Assembly (NCBI RefSeq): GCF_000264905.1
Contig: NW_006763135.1
Span: 1 to 64,000 of the forward strand
Reading direction: 5' to 3'
Length of the DNA: 64,000 nt
DNA from: Stereum hirsutum FP-91666 SS1
Taxonomy: Eukaryota > Basidiomycota > Agaricomycetes > Russulales > Stereaceae
The notes beneath the pieces are model-generated. The model searched no databases. It had not been told where the DNA came from and saw nothing but the letters and a program-made list of their open reading frames with translations. Each line of letters opens with the position of its first letter. Position 1 is the first letter of the stretch. Positions 10,937 through 22,709 of this stretch are shown here, piece by piece. A program made the translations under genes and the position numbers.

Positions 10937-11861
10937 GTAGGCGCAGAGATTTTCTGCGGCCATGGACTACTTTGGCTCGGTTGGACTAGTTTCTTGGGTC
11001 AGGCTAAGGGGTGAGAGGGTCTGAAACATTCTTCTTGGCTTTCTCCAGCATATACTCGTGTCGTAGTCACACTCAATCGCACGCTCGTTCTATCTCTGTC
11101 TTGATTTCTCTTCATCTTACTCCGTTTTTCCCTTCCTCTCGTTCGTCTCTGGTCTCTCCTCCTTTCGTTCGTCTTACGCGATACGTCTCCTCCCATCTTC
11201 TTCCCTCATACGTTTCCCTCCGCTCTCCTTTTTCTTATTTGAACGACCACTATCCTCCCTTCGTCCTATTCATCGCACTCTGCTTTACATTCCTCCCCTT
11301 CCTCCCCTTCCTCTCCGTCTCCTTTCTCGTCTATCTCCTCACCTCTGTTTGCGTGGCTATAATCACGCATTACTATAGCACTAGGAGCTCAATAACGGGC
11401 ATCTGTACGGACTTTTCATTTGTGTATCACTTATCCCCTTCGGCACTCTTTTCTTGTAAGTTTCGTTTGCTGTCGCCTTATCACCTCACAACAACATCGG
11501 CCGTCGTGATAGCCTGGATACCTTGAATATAGTCGTACATATCTGCACTCATCGTAAATAGAACTGTGTGTTTTTTGACCCCCAGGACCTCTCAATCCAC
11601 ACGAATGATCTCGCCACACAAAGTGGCGTATCATAGAAGGGAATGTATGCATGGCATGTGAATCCGGGTTTGGATGACGCGCTCGCATGTGAACGAAGGA
11701 TCGTCGGATTCGGAAGACACCCGACCATGACGGAGCAAGGCATGGAGACGCGCTTTCGTCCGGCACTCATCGACATCTCTCTTGACCGCCATCTCCTGCT
11801 CAGCTACTTGTCGTGCTCGCCTACCTTGCAGTCGCCATACCACTGAACTTGACCAAGCGAA
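10937..11861. other. Intergenic, pyrimidine-rich
   Basis: From about 11040 to 11480 the plus strand is strongly C/T-rich, which leaves long open frames without stops. The resulting peptide is low-complexity and has no domain. I see no gene here; the right part is the upstream region of the carrier gene. Confidence 0.5.
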
Positions 11862-13385
11862 ATGTCTGACTCGGTGATCCATTCTATCGCTGGTTCCGCT
11901 GGAGGGATTGTGGCCATGACGGCGACATAGCAAGTCCAATACTCCCATCTTGAGGTGGTTACCCATGAAGGCTGACAAGTCGGCATCGCTACTGTTGGAC
12001 AGTCCCCTCATATTCTTGTCGACTCGCGCTGCGATGGAGACGAAACGCGAGAATAAGGTGCGTTCTAGTGTTTTTGCCACGTCTTCTGGTTCCGTATTGC
12101 CACCCGTTCGATTCGTTAGAGAGGTTTTGAGAGGTCAGATGTTCATTGTACTCTGTGCAACATTCTAGACGATATACCAGGCCGTTCTCGATGTCATCAA
12201 GAAGGAGGGAGCACTGGGGATGTACACCGGTTTGAGCTCAAGTCTCGTCGGGATTGCTGTCACGAATGGGTGAGTTCCATGCATAAAGCCGCTGTAATCT
12301 ATACGACCAACTTCAAGAGATCGATTGCTAACGTTGTGACTGCCGACAGCGTTTACTACTTCTTCTATGAGTATAGTAAGGGCGCTATCCTCCGAGCGCG
12401 TAAGGGTACGAAAGCGCTATCGACGCTAGAGTCCATCCTCGCGGGTTTGATTGCAGGTACGTCAAAATTACCCCTCAATCCTGTTCACCCTATCAATGCT
12501 TGCGAATCAGGCTCGGCAACAACTATAATCAGCAATCCAATCTGGGTTGTACAAACATCCCAAGCCGTCAGCGGCATGAACCACTCGCCAACTCCCTCCG
12601 ATCCTTCCTCTTCGTCCTCAGCGCCAGTCAAACAACAGCGAAAACTTGGAACGATCGAAACCTTCCTCCATATTCTCAATACCGACGGACCAGCCGCGTT
12701 TTTCCGAGGCCTAGGTCCAGCACTTGCGCTAGTGGCCAACCCTGTTATTCAGTATACCGTATTCGAGCAATTGAAGAATGCCGTTGTAAGACGGAGGAAG
12801 GCGAGTGGAGCAGGAGGGAAAGGAAATGTGTTGACGGACTGGGATTTCTTTTTCTTGGGGGCGCTATCGAAACTTGGTAAGTCGCAATTTCTGACGTGCT
12901 CATCGCATGGCCACTGATACTCCATGCGCACGTTCTGCAGTCGCAACTGGGACGACCTATCCATACATGTAAGCCCTAGATTTATCATCATTTCCTCTAT
13001 GTTATTTTCATCTAAGACATCGTCGCCTAATCTCTCCCGCTCTCGCAGTGTCATCAAATCTCGACTGCAGGCTAACCACGAACACGCAAAGCAATACCGC
13101 TCTGCATGGCACGGTATCCGCACCGTTCTCCGTGAAGAAGGCGTCGAGGGTTTATACAAGGGAGCGCCGAGTAAGCTGCTTCAGAGTGTGTTGACGGCGG
13201 CAATCTTGTTTGCGGGTCAGAGAAGGATATACGAGATCACCAAGAAGGTGCGTCTTTCTTTTGTTAACTCTTAACTGCTAGTTAGGCATAAAGTTCCCTA
13301 CCGAGCTCCATCAACGAGAGGATGAAATATTGATTAAACACTTCAACTATATGTCTAGGCGATCTCGACGGTGGGAACGAAGTGA
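11862..13385 (+). CDS. Peroxisomal adenine nucleotide carrier (PMP47/ANT1 type)
   Basis: Eight exons (11862-11929, 12003-12057, 12169-12269, 12350-12456, 12511-12876, 12941-12968, 13049-13247, 13359-13385) give 316 residues. Three mitochondrial-carrier repeats are visible, each with its Pro-containing signature: T-Y-P-L followed by S-T-R; S-N-P-I-W-V-V; and T-Y-P-Y-I followed by K-S-R. These variants of P-x-[DE]-x-x-[KR] are typical of the PMP47/ANT1/SLC25A17 branch, which exchanges ATP/AMP (and CoA or NAD in some members) across the peroxisomal membrane for fatty acid oxidation. The first intron begins with GC (GCAAGT) and not GT; only this splice restores the T-Y-P-L motif. An Asn/Pro/Ser-rich loop near residue 130 is longer than usual. 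Confidence is high for the family, moderate for the last two small exons. Confidence 0.9.
11930..12002 (+). other. GC-AG intron
   Basis: The splice donor reads TA|GCAAGT and the acceptor GGACAG. GT-AG alternatives do not keep the frame or the first carrier signature, and unspliced reading meets a TAG at once. GC-AG introns with an AAGT context are the known minor U2 class. Confidence 0.75.
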
Positions 13386-14582
13386 CGGCTCTTCTTGAAA
13401 CGCGTCGTCGACACCACGTATATTTATTCCTGTTATCAATTCTTATATTTGCGCTTCCTCCGTTCATTATAGCGATATGGTGCCAGTGATGCGCTTAGCA
13501 CCATCAGGGCAAGTATTCGACTGGTTATAATCCATGACCTCGGGTACAGTGGTCAGGATACGTGAACATTGTCCAAGGTTGACAATTACTCCTCATACTG
13601 GGGGTTCACGAGGAGTACAAACGGCCGCGTTCGTTTGTCACGTCGTATACTAAGCTGTGCCGCCGATGGCATCCGCAACGAGTAGCTTTGTCCGTGCACA
13701 TATCTAATGGAACACGTTCCTAGACCAGCTTTTTGCTCCTCTACGTCCATATATCGTCGCTCCTTAACTGTAACGCTTGAAGTCTCGGGCTAGACGGTTC
13801 GGACGAAGTGAATGATATTGAAGTAGTAGGTCGCAAATTGAACTGACTGTATCGACATGTAGACTGCCTACCACTTAATGATCGCAGATCCCTGTTCATT
13901 CGTATGAGTACACGTAGATGAGGACATCGACGGCGACGAGCAGTGCTGTGGAAGATAGTCACAGTAGATTTGTCGCCGTGAGCCTGTGCTGCGAAGCAGC
14001 GCGAGTCGAAAGCTAGACGTAGGTTATATGTAAGAATGGGGTATAAGTATAGTGGTATTACTATGTTGGATTCAGTATCTCAGAGAGCTTGTAAAACGCG
14101 AAGACGCATCGAGAGAGAAAGAGAACAGGAAATCCTTCACGTTGCAGGTTCGTCCGCGATGAGACCCTTGGAGCCGACTTGTGGGGTTCCCGAACGGCGC
14201 CACGCGTCGTACCGTTTCCTCGGCTCGACGACCGGCTCCCCACAGGCCAACCACAGGCCACCCGTCGCTCTTCCTCGAACTCCCAACTTTTCGCTCCACA
14301 CATTCGCATCTGTAATCTATCCCAGGTACATCTTTATGCCTTGCGGATTTTCCGTGATACTAATGAGAATACAGTGCCTCAAGAAGCGCATCTCACAGCT
14401 CACGGCCACATCCATACCAGTCTGCAAAAGATCACTCCATCGACTATCTCGTTTCTCATCAAGTCTACCGCCTGTATCCATATCATTTCTCCTGGATCGT
14501 TGCCTTCTATACCATCTTCCCAAGTTGAATTAAATATATCCAAGACCATCATCGTCTGTGATTCGTCTTTCGCAAACTCGTC
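13386..14582. other. Intergenic region
   Basis: No gene supported. The last 300 bp before 14583 are C/T-rich and contain CAG|GT-like sites, consistent with the promoter and a possibly spliced 5' leader of the phosducin-like gene. Confidence 0.45.
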
Positions 14583-16265
14583 ATGGTACGTCTCATTCAC
14601 AGAATGGTTCTAGACTTATTCTCTCTTGAGTCTTGCGTGTCCTGCTTGGCTTATTGGACTTATGCTTATATTAATATGCTGAAATAGGCCAGTGGAACGG
14701 ATCAGCTCGAACGCCTCGTCCTCTCCGGCGAGCTCTTCAACGGAGCTTCACGCTCCTCATCCCCGTCACGATCACCCTCTCCCGACGCCCAATCAGTCAA
14801 ATGGCCATCAGAAGACTTTGACGACGCAGAATACGAACGAACCACATCCTATATATCCAATCCACGTCGCACCGAGCCCGAAGTACACGCAGACGCACCA
14901 TCTGCTGCATCGTCGGGACCAGGTCGGACAGGTGTGAAGGGCGTCATTCGAGATCGTGACGAGGCAGTTGCATTGGCGCGGAATCAACGTAATAGAGATG
15001 TGGACGAGATGAATAGAGCTATGGAGAGGGCGAACCTCGGCGGGAAGACATGGGCGGAGGAGGAGAGGGAAAAACGATGGCAGGATATACTGGAAGGGAA
15101 CGCTGGGTTAAGTCCAGAGGCCCTGTTCGCTATGGGAATGAGTGGCAGTGGGATGGACAAGATGATGGGTGAAGGCCCGAAGAAGGGGAGGTTCGGCCAT
15201 TTGAGAGAGGTAGGGATGAGAGGGTATGTCTCGGCTGTTGAGGATGAGGATAGGGACGTTTGGGTAGTGGTGCATATCTATGACCCGGTGAGTCTTCGCC
15301 TTCATTGTTTGCGCATTTGGACCTCCACTTTGGAAGATGCATTCGTGGTTCATTTGGCACGATACACTGGTGGGAGCCTGGTCACGTCATCCGATCTGTT
15401 ATTTCCGCCGTTGATATGCCTGCAAGTACCTCACCTAAGTGTGCTTCTTTGCCTCTGTATGCCCAGAGTGAATCCCCATCGATGCGACCTGCAAAGACAG
15501 GGACTTCGAATATGTGGCCAATTGCTAGACTTTCCTAATGCCTCCGTGCGCTCCCGGCTTCCCCGCATCCTGTATCTATTTCTCTAACCCAAAAGCTTAC
15601 CGCCTGTCGTATGGTTTTCCACGTAGTCACTCGATCGATGCGATCGCCTGGACGACACACTTGTTCACCTCGCCCGTAGCCATCCTTCCACCAAATTCGT
15701 CCGCTGCCGAGCCACCGCCATTGGCTTCGCCTCCACAACTCCCTCGACATCTAGGACCACTACATCCCGCACACATCGCCCAACAAGATCACTGCACTCT
15801 TCGTTCCTCGCAAATGACGACGGGTTTGGAGACGGGGAGGAAGACGACGAAGAAGCGGAAGGTGATGGGGACGAGGACAATGTGGATACGGATATGTTGC
15901 CGACGATGCTTGTATATCGGGCTGGTGAATTGGTGCATAATTGGGTGAGGGTAGATTGGGAGGCGGGAAAGGCGGGCGTTGAGGAGTTGTTGCAGAGGTG
16001 TGTACTTCCACTTCTCCCTCTCTTTGCGGTTAGTTCCGGCGTTTCTCCACGCTCAATCGAAAGCATTCATATCTCGTTCGAAACTCTCTTGCTATCGCAT
16101 GTTACCCTGCGCTCGATGTCACTAACTGCATATTCATGTTCGTTGTTCAATTTCGTGTCATATAGGCATCATGTCATCCAACCTCTACGCGTTGGATCTG
16201 ACAATCTCGGTCTTCCAACAGACGAAGAAGAGGAAGAGCTCGGTTTGATCGGATCCGAGGACTGA
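14583..16265 (+). CDS. Phosducin-like protein
   Basis: Four coding exons (14583-14585, 14688-15287, 15627-15997, 16166-16265) give 357 residues. The first coding exon holds only the ATG, followed by a GTACGT donor. The N-terminal half is helical and charged, followed by the family motif G-R-F-G-H-L-R-E-V near residue 165, then a thioredoxin-like domain with V-V-V-H-I-Y-D-P and, after the second intron, D-D-T-L-V-H-L-A-R, a low-complexity acidic insert, and L-P-T-M-L-V-Y-R-A-G-E-L-V. Phosducin-like proteins chaperone G-protein beta-gamma subunits and assist the CCT chaperonin. The intron inside the thioredoxin domain is 339 bp, long for this genome. The acidic Asp/Glu tail is normal for the family. 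Confidence 0.9.
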
Positions 16266-17641
16266 GCAGCATATGGGGCCGCCCTTTGCGAAATGTATCC
16301 CGATATGTTCGCTTGCAGAATAGGCGATGCGCGCCATAGGCGTATTCAGGATAGATGAAACGAACTTTGTTTCGAAATAGAAGTCCGGCAGGATGTACAT
16401 TTCCGTGAATAAACGATTGACTTCCTAGGTTCGGAATTCTCGTGGACATGAGTCGCATTTTCGAAGCGCTGATCTCAAGTGGTATCAATCGTCTATACGA
16501 CTTCTGCTACTCTACTAACAAACACGCCAGCGGTATACACAAGGAACACCCGACCATAAGCAGGCGAGTCATCTTCGTCTCTCTAACCGAGTCACTCCAG
16601 CGTTCATGGATATCGACTTACGCACGTCGTGCTCCATAGCTTTCCCAGGGAATAGGTCGTCAAGGCTTCTTACATCTCCCCTTCTCCCGCGAGAAACGAA
16701 AATTATGAGCCATATCCGAGATCTTTTCGCAACCGACCTTCTCTATCTTTGCGCTCAGTTAAGCTACCAGAGTGGAACACGTCTCCTCTAGGGCCTTCTT
16801 GTCATTGCCATACCTTGTTGTTGCCCTCTCTCTGCTCGCGCGTCTATCTCGGGCACTTCTTCTCCTTTGACATCTCATACTGCCGCGCTACTCAGCGAGC
16901 TTCCCGAGCCTCCTCCTTGTTTGCCTGACTCGATAGTAGGCGCACTATCGACCGCTCGAACCATGACATTGCTGTCCGATCGTTGACCCATACACACACT
17001 GGACATCTCGCGGTTTCCGCCTTCGTTGGTGTTTCCTATGTCTCGTTGTTCCCTTCATTCGAACTGTTCAAGCTCGCGTATAGATCTCTGTCAATTCACC
17101 GTCGGATACTTCGTGGCGTTTTGACTCCTGATTAGTTTCACTGGCGGAGCCGAAGCTGGCACGTCCGCCCTCCCGTCGCTCTATGCACATGAGTGGGAAT
17201 TCCCTCAGTTTATTGACGACGACTGGCCTTACCTAGGTAGGTGGCGTGGGGCGAGAAACCTTGCAGTGCTAATGAGCTTGCCCGGAACTTCGACGAAATG
17301 CATTGTGGACACAGAACCCGTCATTCAGTTCAACGCCACTTACTATCAGTGAAAATGTGTGGTCTCACAGGCTTCTTTCGTCACAGTATCATGCAATCCA
17401 ATTGACGGCTGTATTTTTTGCAGTGTAGGCAATTGCGTCTTTTCCGTCGTGCGGCGAATGTCTCAAACGGCGCCACTCATATTCAAACTCAATGCGGGCG
17501 ATGACGCAATATCTTTGTCAAAAGTGTCGAAAATCAGACTAGAGTTATAACCTTGGTTATGACCATCGCCCCCGAGCTCCTCAGCCTGCCTCCAACCGTT
17601 TTCCACTTCTGATCTTTACACTGGTCTCCCTGTTACATCGG
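16266..17641. other. Region without a confident gene
   Basis: Scattered open segments on the plus strand at about 17000-17100, 17140-17240 and 17359-17550 look like old coding sequence broken by stops. I recognise no family. They may be remnants of an unrelated gene or of the N-terminal part of the HNH pseudogene that follows. Confidence 0.3.
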
Positions 17642-19019
17642 ATGTCTTTGAACGAGGAGTACATCACGCTCATTCTGGACGAACTCGCAGGCCTGAGCGG
17701 GGCCCACCTTGTCATACCGCTCCGTGATATACGCGCAAACTGCTACTACCCAATCAAATATCTGAAGTTCCTCGCCTGGACTATTTATTGGCTCGAAGGA
17801 ACAATTACCTTAGATGGCGAGGTTCTTCAGGTTGAGGACCAGCTAACTTCAAGCTCAGTCTACACCTTCCACTTGGACCCACCCAGAGACCGTAAGTTCT
17901 AGCCGTCTTTAGGTTCGACCGTTTCACCCATTGATATGGCTGGAGCAGTATCAGAAGCTGCACCCGTTAATCCAGACGCCGCTCTCAAGACCGATTCATC
18001 AACCTCTGGTACACGCAACGCTATCTTCATGAGTGGCCTTCTCAAGCGTGACGAAAGCTGTACTTTCACCGGAATGGTAGACTCTCACTGTGATTCCGTA
18101 CATTTGATCCCATTCTCCAAGGGTCCAGACGTACGTTCAACTCTTTGAGCAAACTTATTCACTTGCTCCTGTACTGAGATGATCCGGAGGCAGTTCTTTC
18201 AAGCCGTCGTCGATAGCCGTTCTCGCTCAACCTCACACGTCTGTGAAGAAAACATTCCTTCGCTCGGCGACGAACTCTCCAATGGTATCTTACTCTGTCA
18301 AGAAAATCGCATGTTGATAGATGAGAAGTGGTCAGTAGCAATCATGAAGGTATGGAATAAATAATCCGTACATCAACCTTCTTCGAACGCCGTGCAGAAC
18401 TGTGCCACTGGTACTGACCTACAGCCCTGTTGCAGACTCCTAATCCCATATTGTCCGCAGCCGATATTCCATCTCCTCCGACTTTTCGCATGTTCCTCTC
18501 GAAAGGCATCTGTCCTATCCGCCAGAAGAACGCTACACCCTTCAGCAAATATCTTTGGTCGGCAAGTACCTCACTCACCAAAAAGACTCGGTATGGACAC
18601 CCAATAACGTCGATGCCGCTTGTGTCACGGCGACCGGACTGCCACAACCATCTGTGCTCCTTCTTCACTATCGTTATGCCGCCAACGTCCTGATACTCTG
18701 GGGACGAAACACGGAAAAACTCTCAGAGCTGGAAGGCTCCACCACACGGCGTCCTAAGCCTTGTGTGGGTTCTTCTACGAAACAAACTTCCGAAACATCG
18801 GACGATCGTCTCTCCGCAAATCCACCACACTTCCCAGAGCCTTCGCAAAGAGTCACTCAGGCTGGTGGTGCCTCTACTGAAGCCAAGGATTCCATGGATC
18901 TTCTGCTCGAAATCCCTCACCTCCGTCAAAACATCCTTGACGCACGAGCCGCACGACAGGAAGAGCTCCGAATAGACGTACTCGATTGGCAGAGCAAGAC
19001 CACAGATTCACAGAAATGA
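17642..19019 (+). pseudogene. HNH-endonuclease-like fungal gene, frameshifted
   Basis: Exons 17642-17890, 17950-18130, 18194-18349 and 18436-19019 follow the pattern of the large mushroom family of HNH-domain proteins. An N-terminal beta-rich domain carries P-I-K-Y-L and a Y-W-L-E-G turn. The HNH core has R-D-E-S-C-x3-G, then V-H-L-I-P-F-S-K-G, then N-G-I-L-L. In the last exon the reading frame changes between about 18480 and 18515, with no room for an intron, so the C-terminal half is out of frame with the core. The final catalytic His expected after N-G-I-L-L is replaced (E-N-R where L-H-R is usual). Both points suggest a recently inactivated copy. An annotation or sequencing error at the shift is the alternative. 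The biological role of this family is not established. Confidence 0.65.
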
Positions 19020-19163
19020 CGAGACTCAGCTCGGGCGCAGTGGGTACGAACTGCTTTGTTCTTGATTATGCTACAGTATTCAAGATATACATACGATATA
19101 AGTCTCGACCGAAAGGCCACTAACATAAATAACGGGCAATAATACTGCCGACCCAAAACCATA

Positions 19164-21215
19164 TCAAATATGCCTCTTGAACGCATCCTCTCCTTGTATC
19201 TCTTCGCGCCTTAGGTTATCCATGGAGTGGTGATCTGTCATGTCCCTAAAACCAGTACCTTGTTGTTCCCCAATATCCTGCATTTCATTTCGGTCGACAA
19301 TTGCTCCCACACTCAACTCACAGTCTGTGTCTGTGTGGTCACGATAAAACTTGGGCTGGGCACTGGAAATACTCTGCGGAATCCCCAAACCCTCGGCGCG
19401 GTCGGTCATATCTCGGTATTTGGGATCTATATTCCCTGGCGAGGCCATTCCGTGGACAATGGGTCGTTGTATCGTTTCAAGCTCCACAGTGACAACAATG
19501 GGCTTTCGGTGGTCTGTGCTTGAGAGCGTCCCATGTTGTGCAGTCGAATCGATCTTCTCGCAAACACTGCTCCTGGCCGTGGTATAAACCTGAGAGACGA
19601 GTGATTTGACGCCGCGGACGAGAGCCTACGGCGAGGCATAATATATGAACCTCCCAACATGTGGTACAAGGGAGACGAGTAGCCTACCGGATCTGAAGCA
19701 GCGAGGAGAGCGTAGACCACAGGACGTGCACCATAAAGGAAATCGCCTATATACGCGGAGGTATTTCAAGACTGTCACTGCCAATCATAGAGGTCGATCA
19801 TGCTCACTTAAGAGAAGGATATTGTAGTCCTAGGTAAGATGTGCGTCTCAACACAGACCATTCATGAGGAAGAACGTTTTAAGGCTCACCGTTTGAGACA
19901 CAATACCACTTGTTACAGTGGAGTGTACGGCTGTAAAGATACTCAAGAGATTGATCACACATGACACGAGCGGGTAATATGCTGGGCATATACAAATTAC
20001 AAACGGAGAAGAATAGGATGGTTGAGACAGCTCACCTACGCGCACGATAATGCTTTTGTAGTTGGTGGCATATATACGTTGTGGCAACACGGAGCGGTCA
20101 TGCGCCACATTATTGTGAGATTGTCCTTGTAAGCTTCCAGCACTAGCGGTGTGGAAGCCGCGAGCGAAGCGATGTTTTTGCTGTAACTGAATGAACCATG
20201 AAGACGCCGCTGGATTAGGAACATAGCGGGATCTCTTACGAGTTGAGCGGGGTACCAGCTACGTACCTGATGTTTCCACATGAATATCATGACTGTTGTA
20301 GACGCACATGTCTCAACGAGAACCGTTACCACCATCCAAACTAACTGCGTTCCGATCTTGTTATGGCGTATAAGGAGACGCAAAGCTCGATGATTATCCA
20401 ATAAATTCATACCTGCCACCCCAATCGCTGTACCCTGTTATCGTTCGTATACCAGCAGTCCTTCTCCGACCGGTCCCACCTATGCATCGACGATAAATAT
20501 ATACTAAAACAAACAAACAAAACCGCCCACCCATATTGCCCAGCTGCGTATGCAGGAATTGTTATAAGTGCGCTCATGACGACGGATCCTATCAGGTAGA
20601 ACTTCTCATTCTTTCGACCGTTGTAGCCATGGACGACGACAAGCCTTATTGGGATCAGATAATGCCAATACGATGACGCAGAATATAAGCTTACTGGAGA
20701 TTGAGAGCGACACAGAAAAGCATGAAGTTCGAAAATTCGAGGGTGATCTTTCGACGAGCGTACGTATCTAAGCTGCGACAACATAAGTAGATAAATTATG
20801 GCAGTACATACCTCGAGGACGAATATCGACAGTCCGCAGCCCCAACTTGGACCTGTTAACTCTCCTCCAATGACGCTTGCGGTCCCAAACAATGTGCTGC
20901 ATGGAAGGTAAATGTGCGTCAACGAACAAAAACCTGAAACCACATCGAAATGACATAACATACTTTGCAACCAGTGCGTACATTGCCATGCGAAAACTCA
21001 CTCGGTCAAGATATTTTCGGGACTGTGGGTGTAGCGAAACAATCCCGGCCGTAATAAGTACCAGAAAACACAGCCCTGCGCCAACAGCGGAAAATACAGC
21101 CCAGAGCTGATTACTGTTCGAACGATTTTTATTAGTTCGTAAGCATTAGTTGAAGTGTGGCGAGAATATATACTCACGATGTTATCTCCATGTCGGATGT
21201 AAATTGGAACGCCAT
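19164..21215 (-). CDS. Seven-transmembrane GPCR-like receptor
   Basis: Twelve exons (21215-21178, 21113-20964, 20896-20812, 20747-20695, 20644-20531, 20479-20413, 20356-20267, 20180-20036, 19981-19890, 19829-19808, 19746-19688, 19625-19164) give 458 residues. Seven hydrophobic helices are visible, starting with the segment after N-Q-L-W. Helix 2 follows L-D-R-V-S-F-R, helix 3 follows a W-G-C-G stretch, helix 4 ends at Q-Y-G-W, with C-W-Y-T-N just outside. Helix 7 contains G-A-R-P-V-V-Y-A-L-L. A polar cytoplasmic tail of about 150 residues follows. These motifs match a family of GPCR-like membrane proteins common in Agaricomycetes; the ligand is unknown. Exon 10 is only 22 nt. All twelve exons keep frame with GT-AG junctions, which supports a functional gene. 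Confidence 0.8.
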
Positions 21216-22709
21216 GATGATAGAATGGATCTATCGTGTGTCGGTAAAAGGGGGATGGAGGAGGGGGGGGGCACGGTTGACGCTACAGAGAGCGATAGGC
21301 ATGAATGGAACTTATAGAGTTCAGCGCCCCATGAGAATCAGACCGAGAATAGGAATACGAGAAGTGTTACAGACTCCCAGCGCGCTTTACTGCGAAAAAT
21401 AGTTGCCACACTTCCATACATAGCGGCTCGATGCCATCCATGATGCATTCCAGACGTGTTTAGCCCAGACGGTTCCAATAGTACATCAAATCAGCTGCAG
21501 AGCGTGATGCATTTTGCAAGATTTTACGAGGTCTTCAGAAGAGCAGCCTGAGCCTCAAGAATCAGAAGATCCCTGTAATATAAGCGTCATAGACACAAGT
21601 TATGAGAAACAAGCAGAAAGGTAGGAGCCTACGGATGCGACCCATGGTGGCCAAACCGCCGAAGCTGTAAAAAACATAACTTGAAGGTTCTGCCTTCGAT
21701 GCACTTCAAGCGCAAAAATATTCTTGATTGAGTACAGCCTGTGGTTCTATACCATCTTTACTTTCCATGGGGGTACGGGACTCGATAAGTACCGACCACG
21801 AGATAGCATCAAATGACCCACGCTGTTCTGTGATTCAGGCGGCACCGAGTCAGTGCCTAGGCTGCACAGTGGTAGGAGCGTATCACTCTTGTCAGTACTG
21901 ATATTTATCAAAGATGATTGTCCCCTAATACTGACGAGTTAGCAACGCCATATCCACTTCCACAAGACACGACTGCAAGGGTATGGGAGCGTATAAATTT
22001 ACAGTCAATTCAATATGTGCGATCCCAAAGCGTCGCTAATAGGCAGCGCAGGCGATCATGATTGGGTTAGGAAGGCACCGAGACAATAGGCAAGAATTGT
22101 ACTTGCTACCGCGTACACGTGCGATGGTCTGCTCTCCCATTGGCGAGATTCAGATTGAACTCAGATGATGTTCGCCCGGTCCATGATCATCAGCATAATA
22201 CGGCCGTGCTTGATGAAAAAAGAGGATGCACTGGGTGATGGGGTATCGCCGTATCTGGTTGCAGTAGAACCTTTACAGTTTCGGCGAGCACAGAACTTCA
22301 TCCCGTAGTATGGCATGGCATCAGCTGATGCATATTTGTTCCACCGGTCGGAATAAACACATATCATGTCGAATGGAGCGCGTACCTTTAGTCCGAATAG
22401 CTTTTGTCATGCAAGCTTTAGGAGGTCCGTATGAACATTTTCCGGACAAGGCTTATTATAAGTACTGTGTGTCGAGCCTCTGGGAGCTTGATTTTATGTG
22501 GTTTAATCGCGTATGGACACTCTGCAACCAGCTTCGGTCGAGAAGTGCTGATATCCCTAGTCAAGAAACTGTCGATAACTGTCAGACCTTTCAGCAGTTG
22601 ATTCAACCAAGAAATGCTACGCTCTATCAAAATGCACTCCGATTCTGCTCTTGATCGTACCTCTCTGGTATAACAAGGATTCCAAGCCCGTTGGTACCTG
22701 CACCTTCGC
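21216..22709. other. Intergenic region
   Basis: Contains a G-run near 21260-21270 and a plus-strand open frame of 114 codons at 22310-22654 without a recognisable domain or good start context. Nothing here is supported as a gene. Confidence 0.4.

Noticed and set aside
11011..11526. Long plus-strand open frame of 171 codons
   Set aside because: Produced by a strongly pyrimidine-rich tract; the peptide is Ser/Phe/Leu low-complexity with no domain or splice structure.
11631..12080. Minus-strand frame of 149 codons
   Set aside because: It is the antisense shadow of the first exons of the carrier gene, which has clear family motifs.
15288..15626. Apparent coding exon between the second and third phosducin exons
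   Set aside because: One frame is open, but the thioredoxin-like domain is continuous only if 15287 joins 15627.
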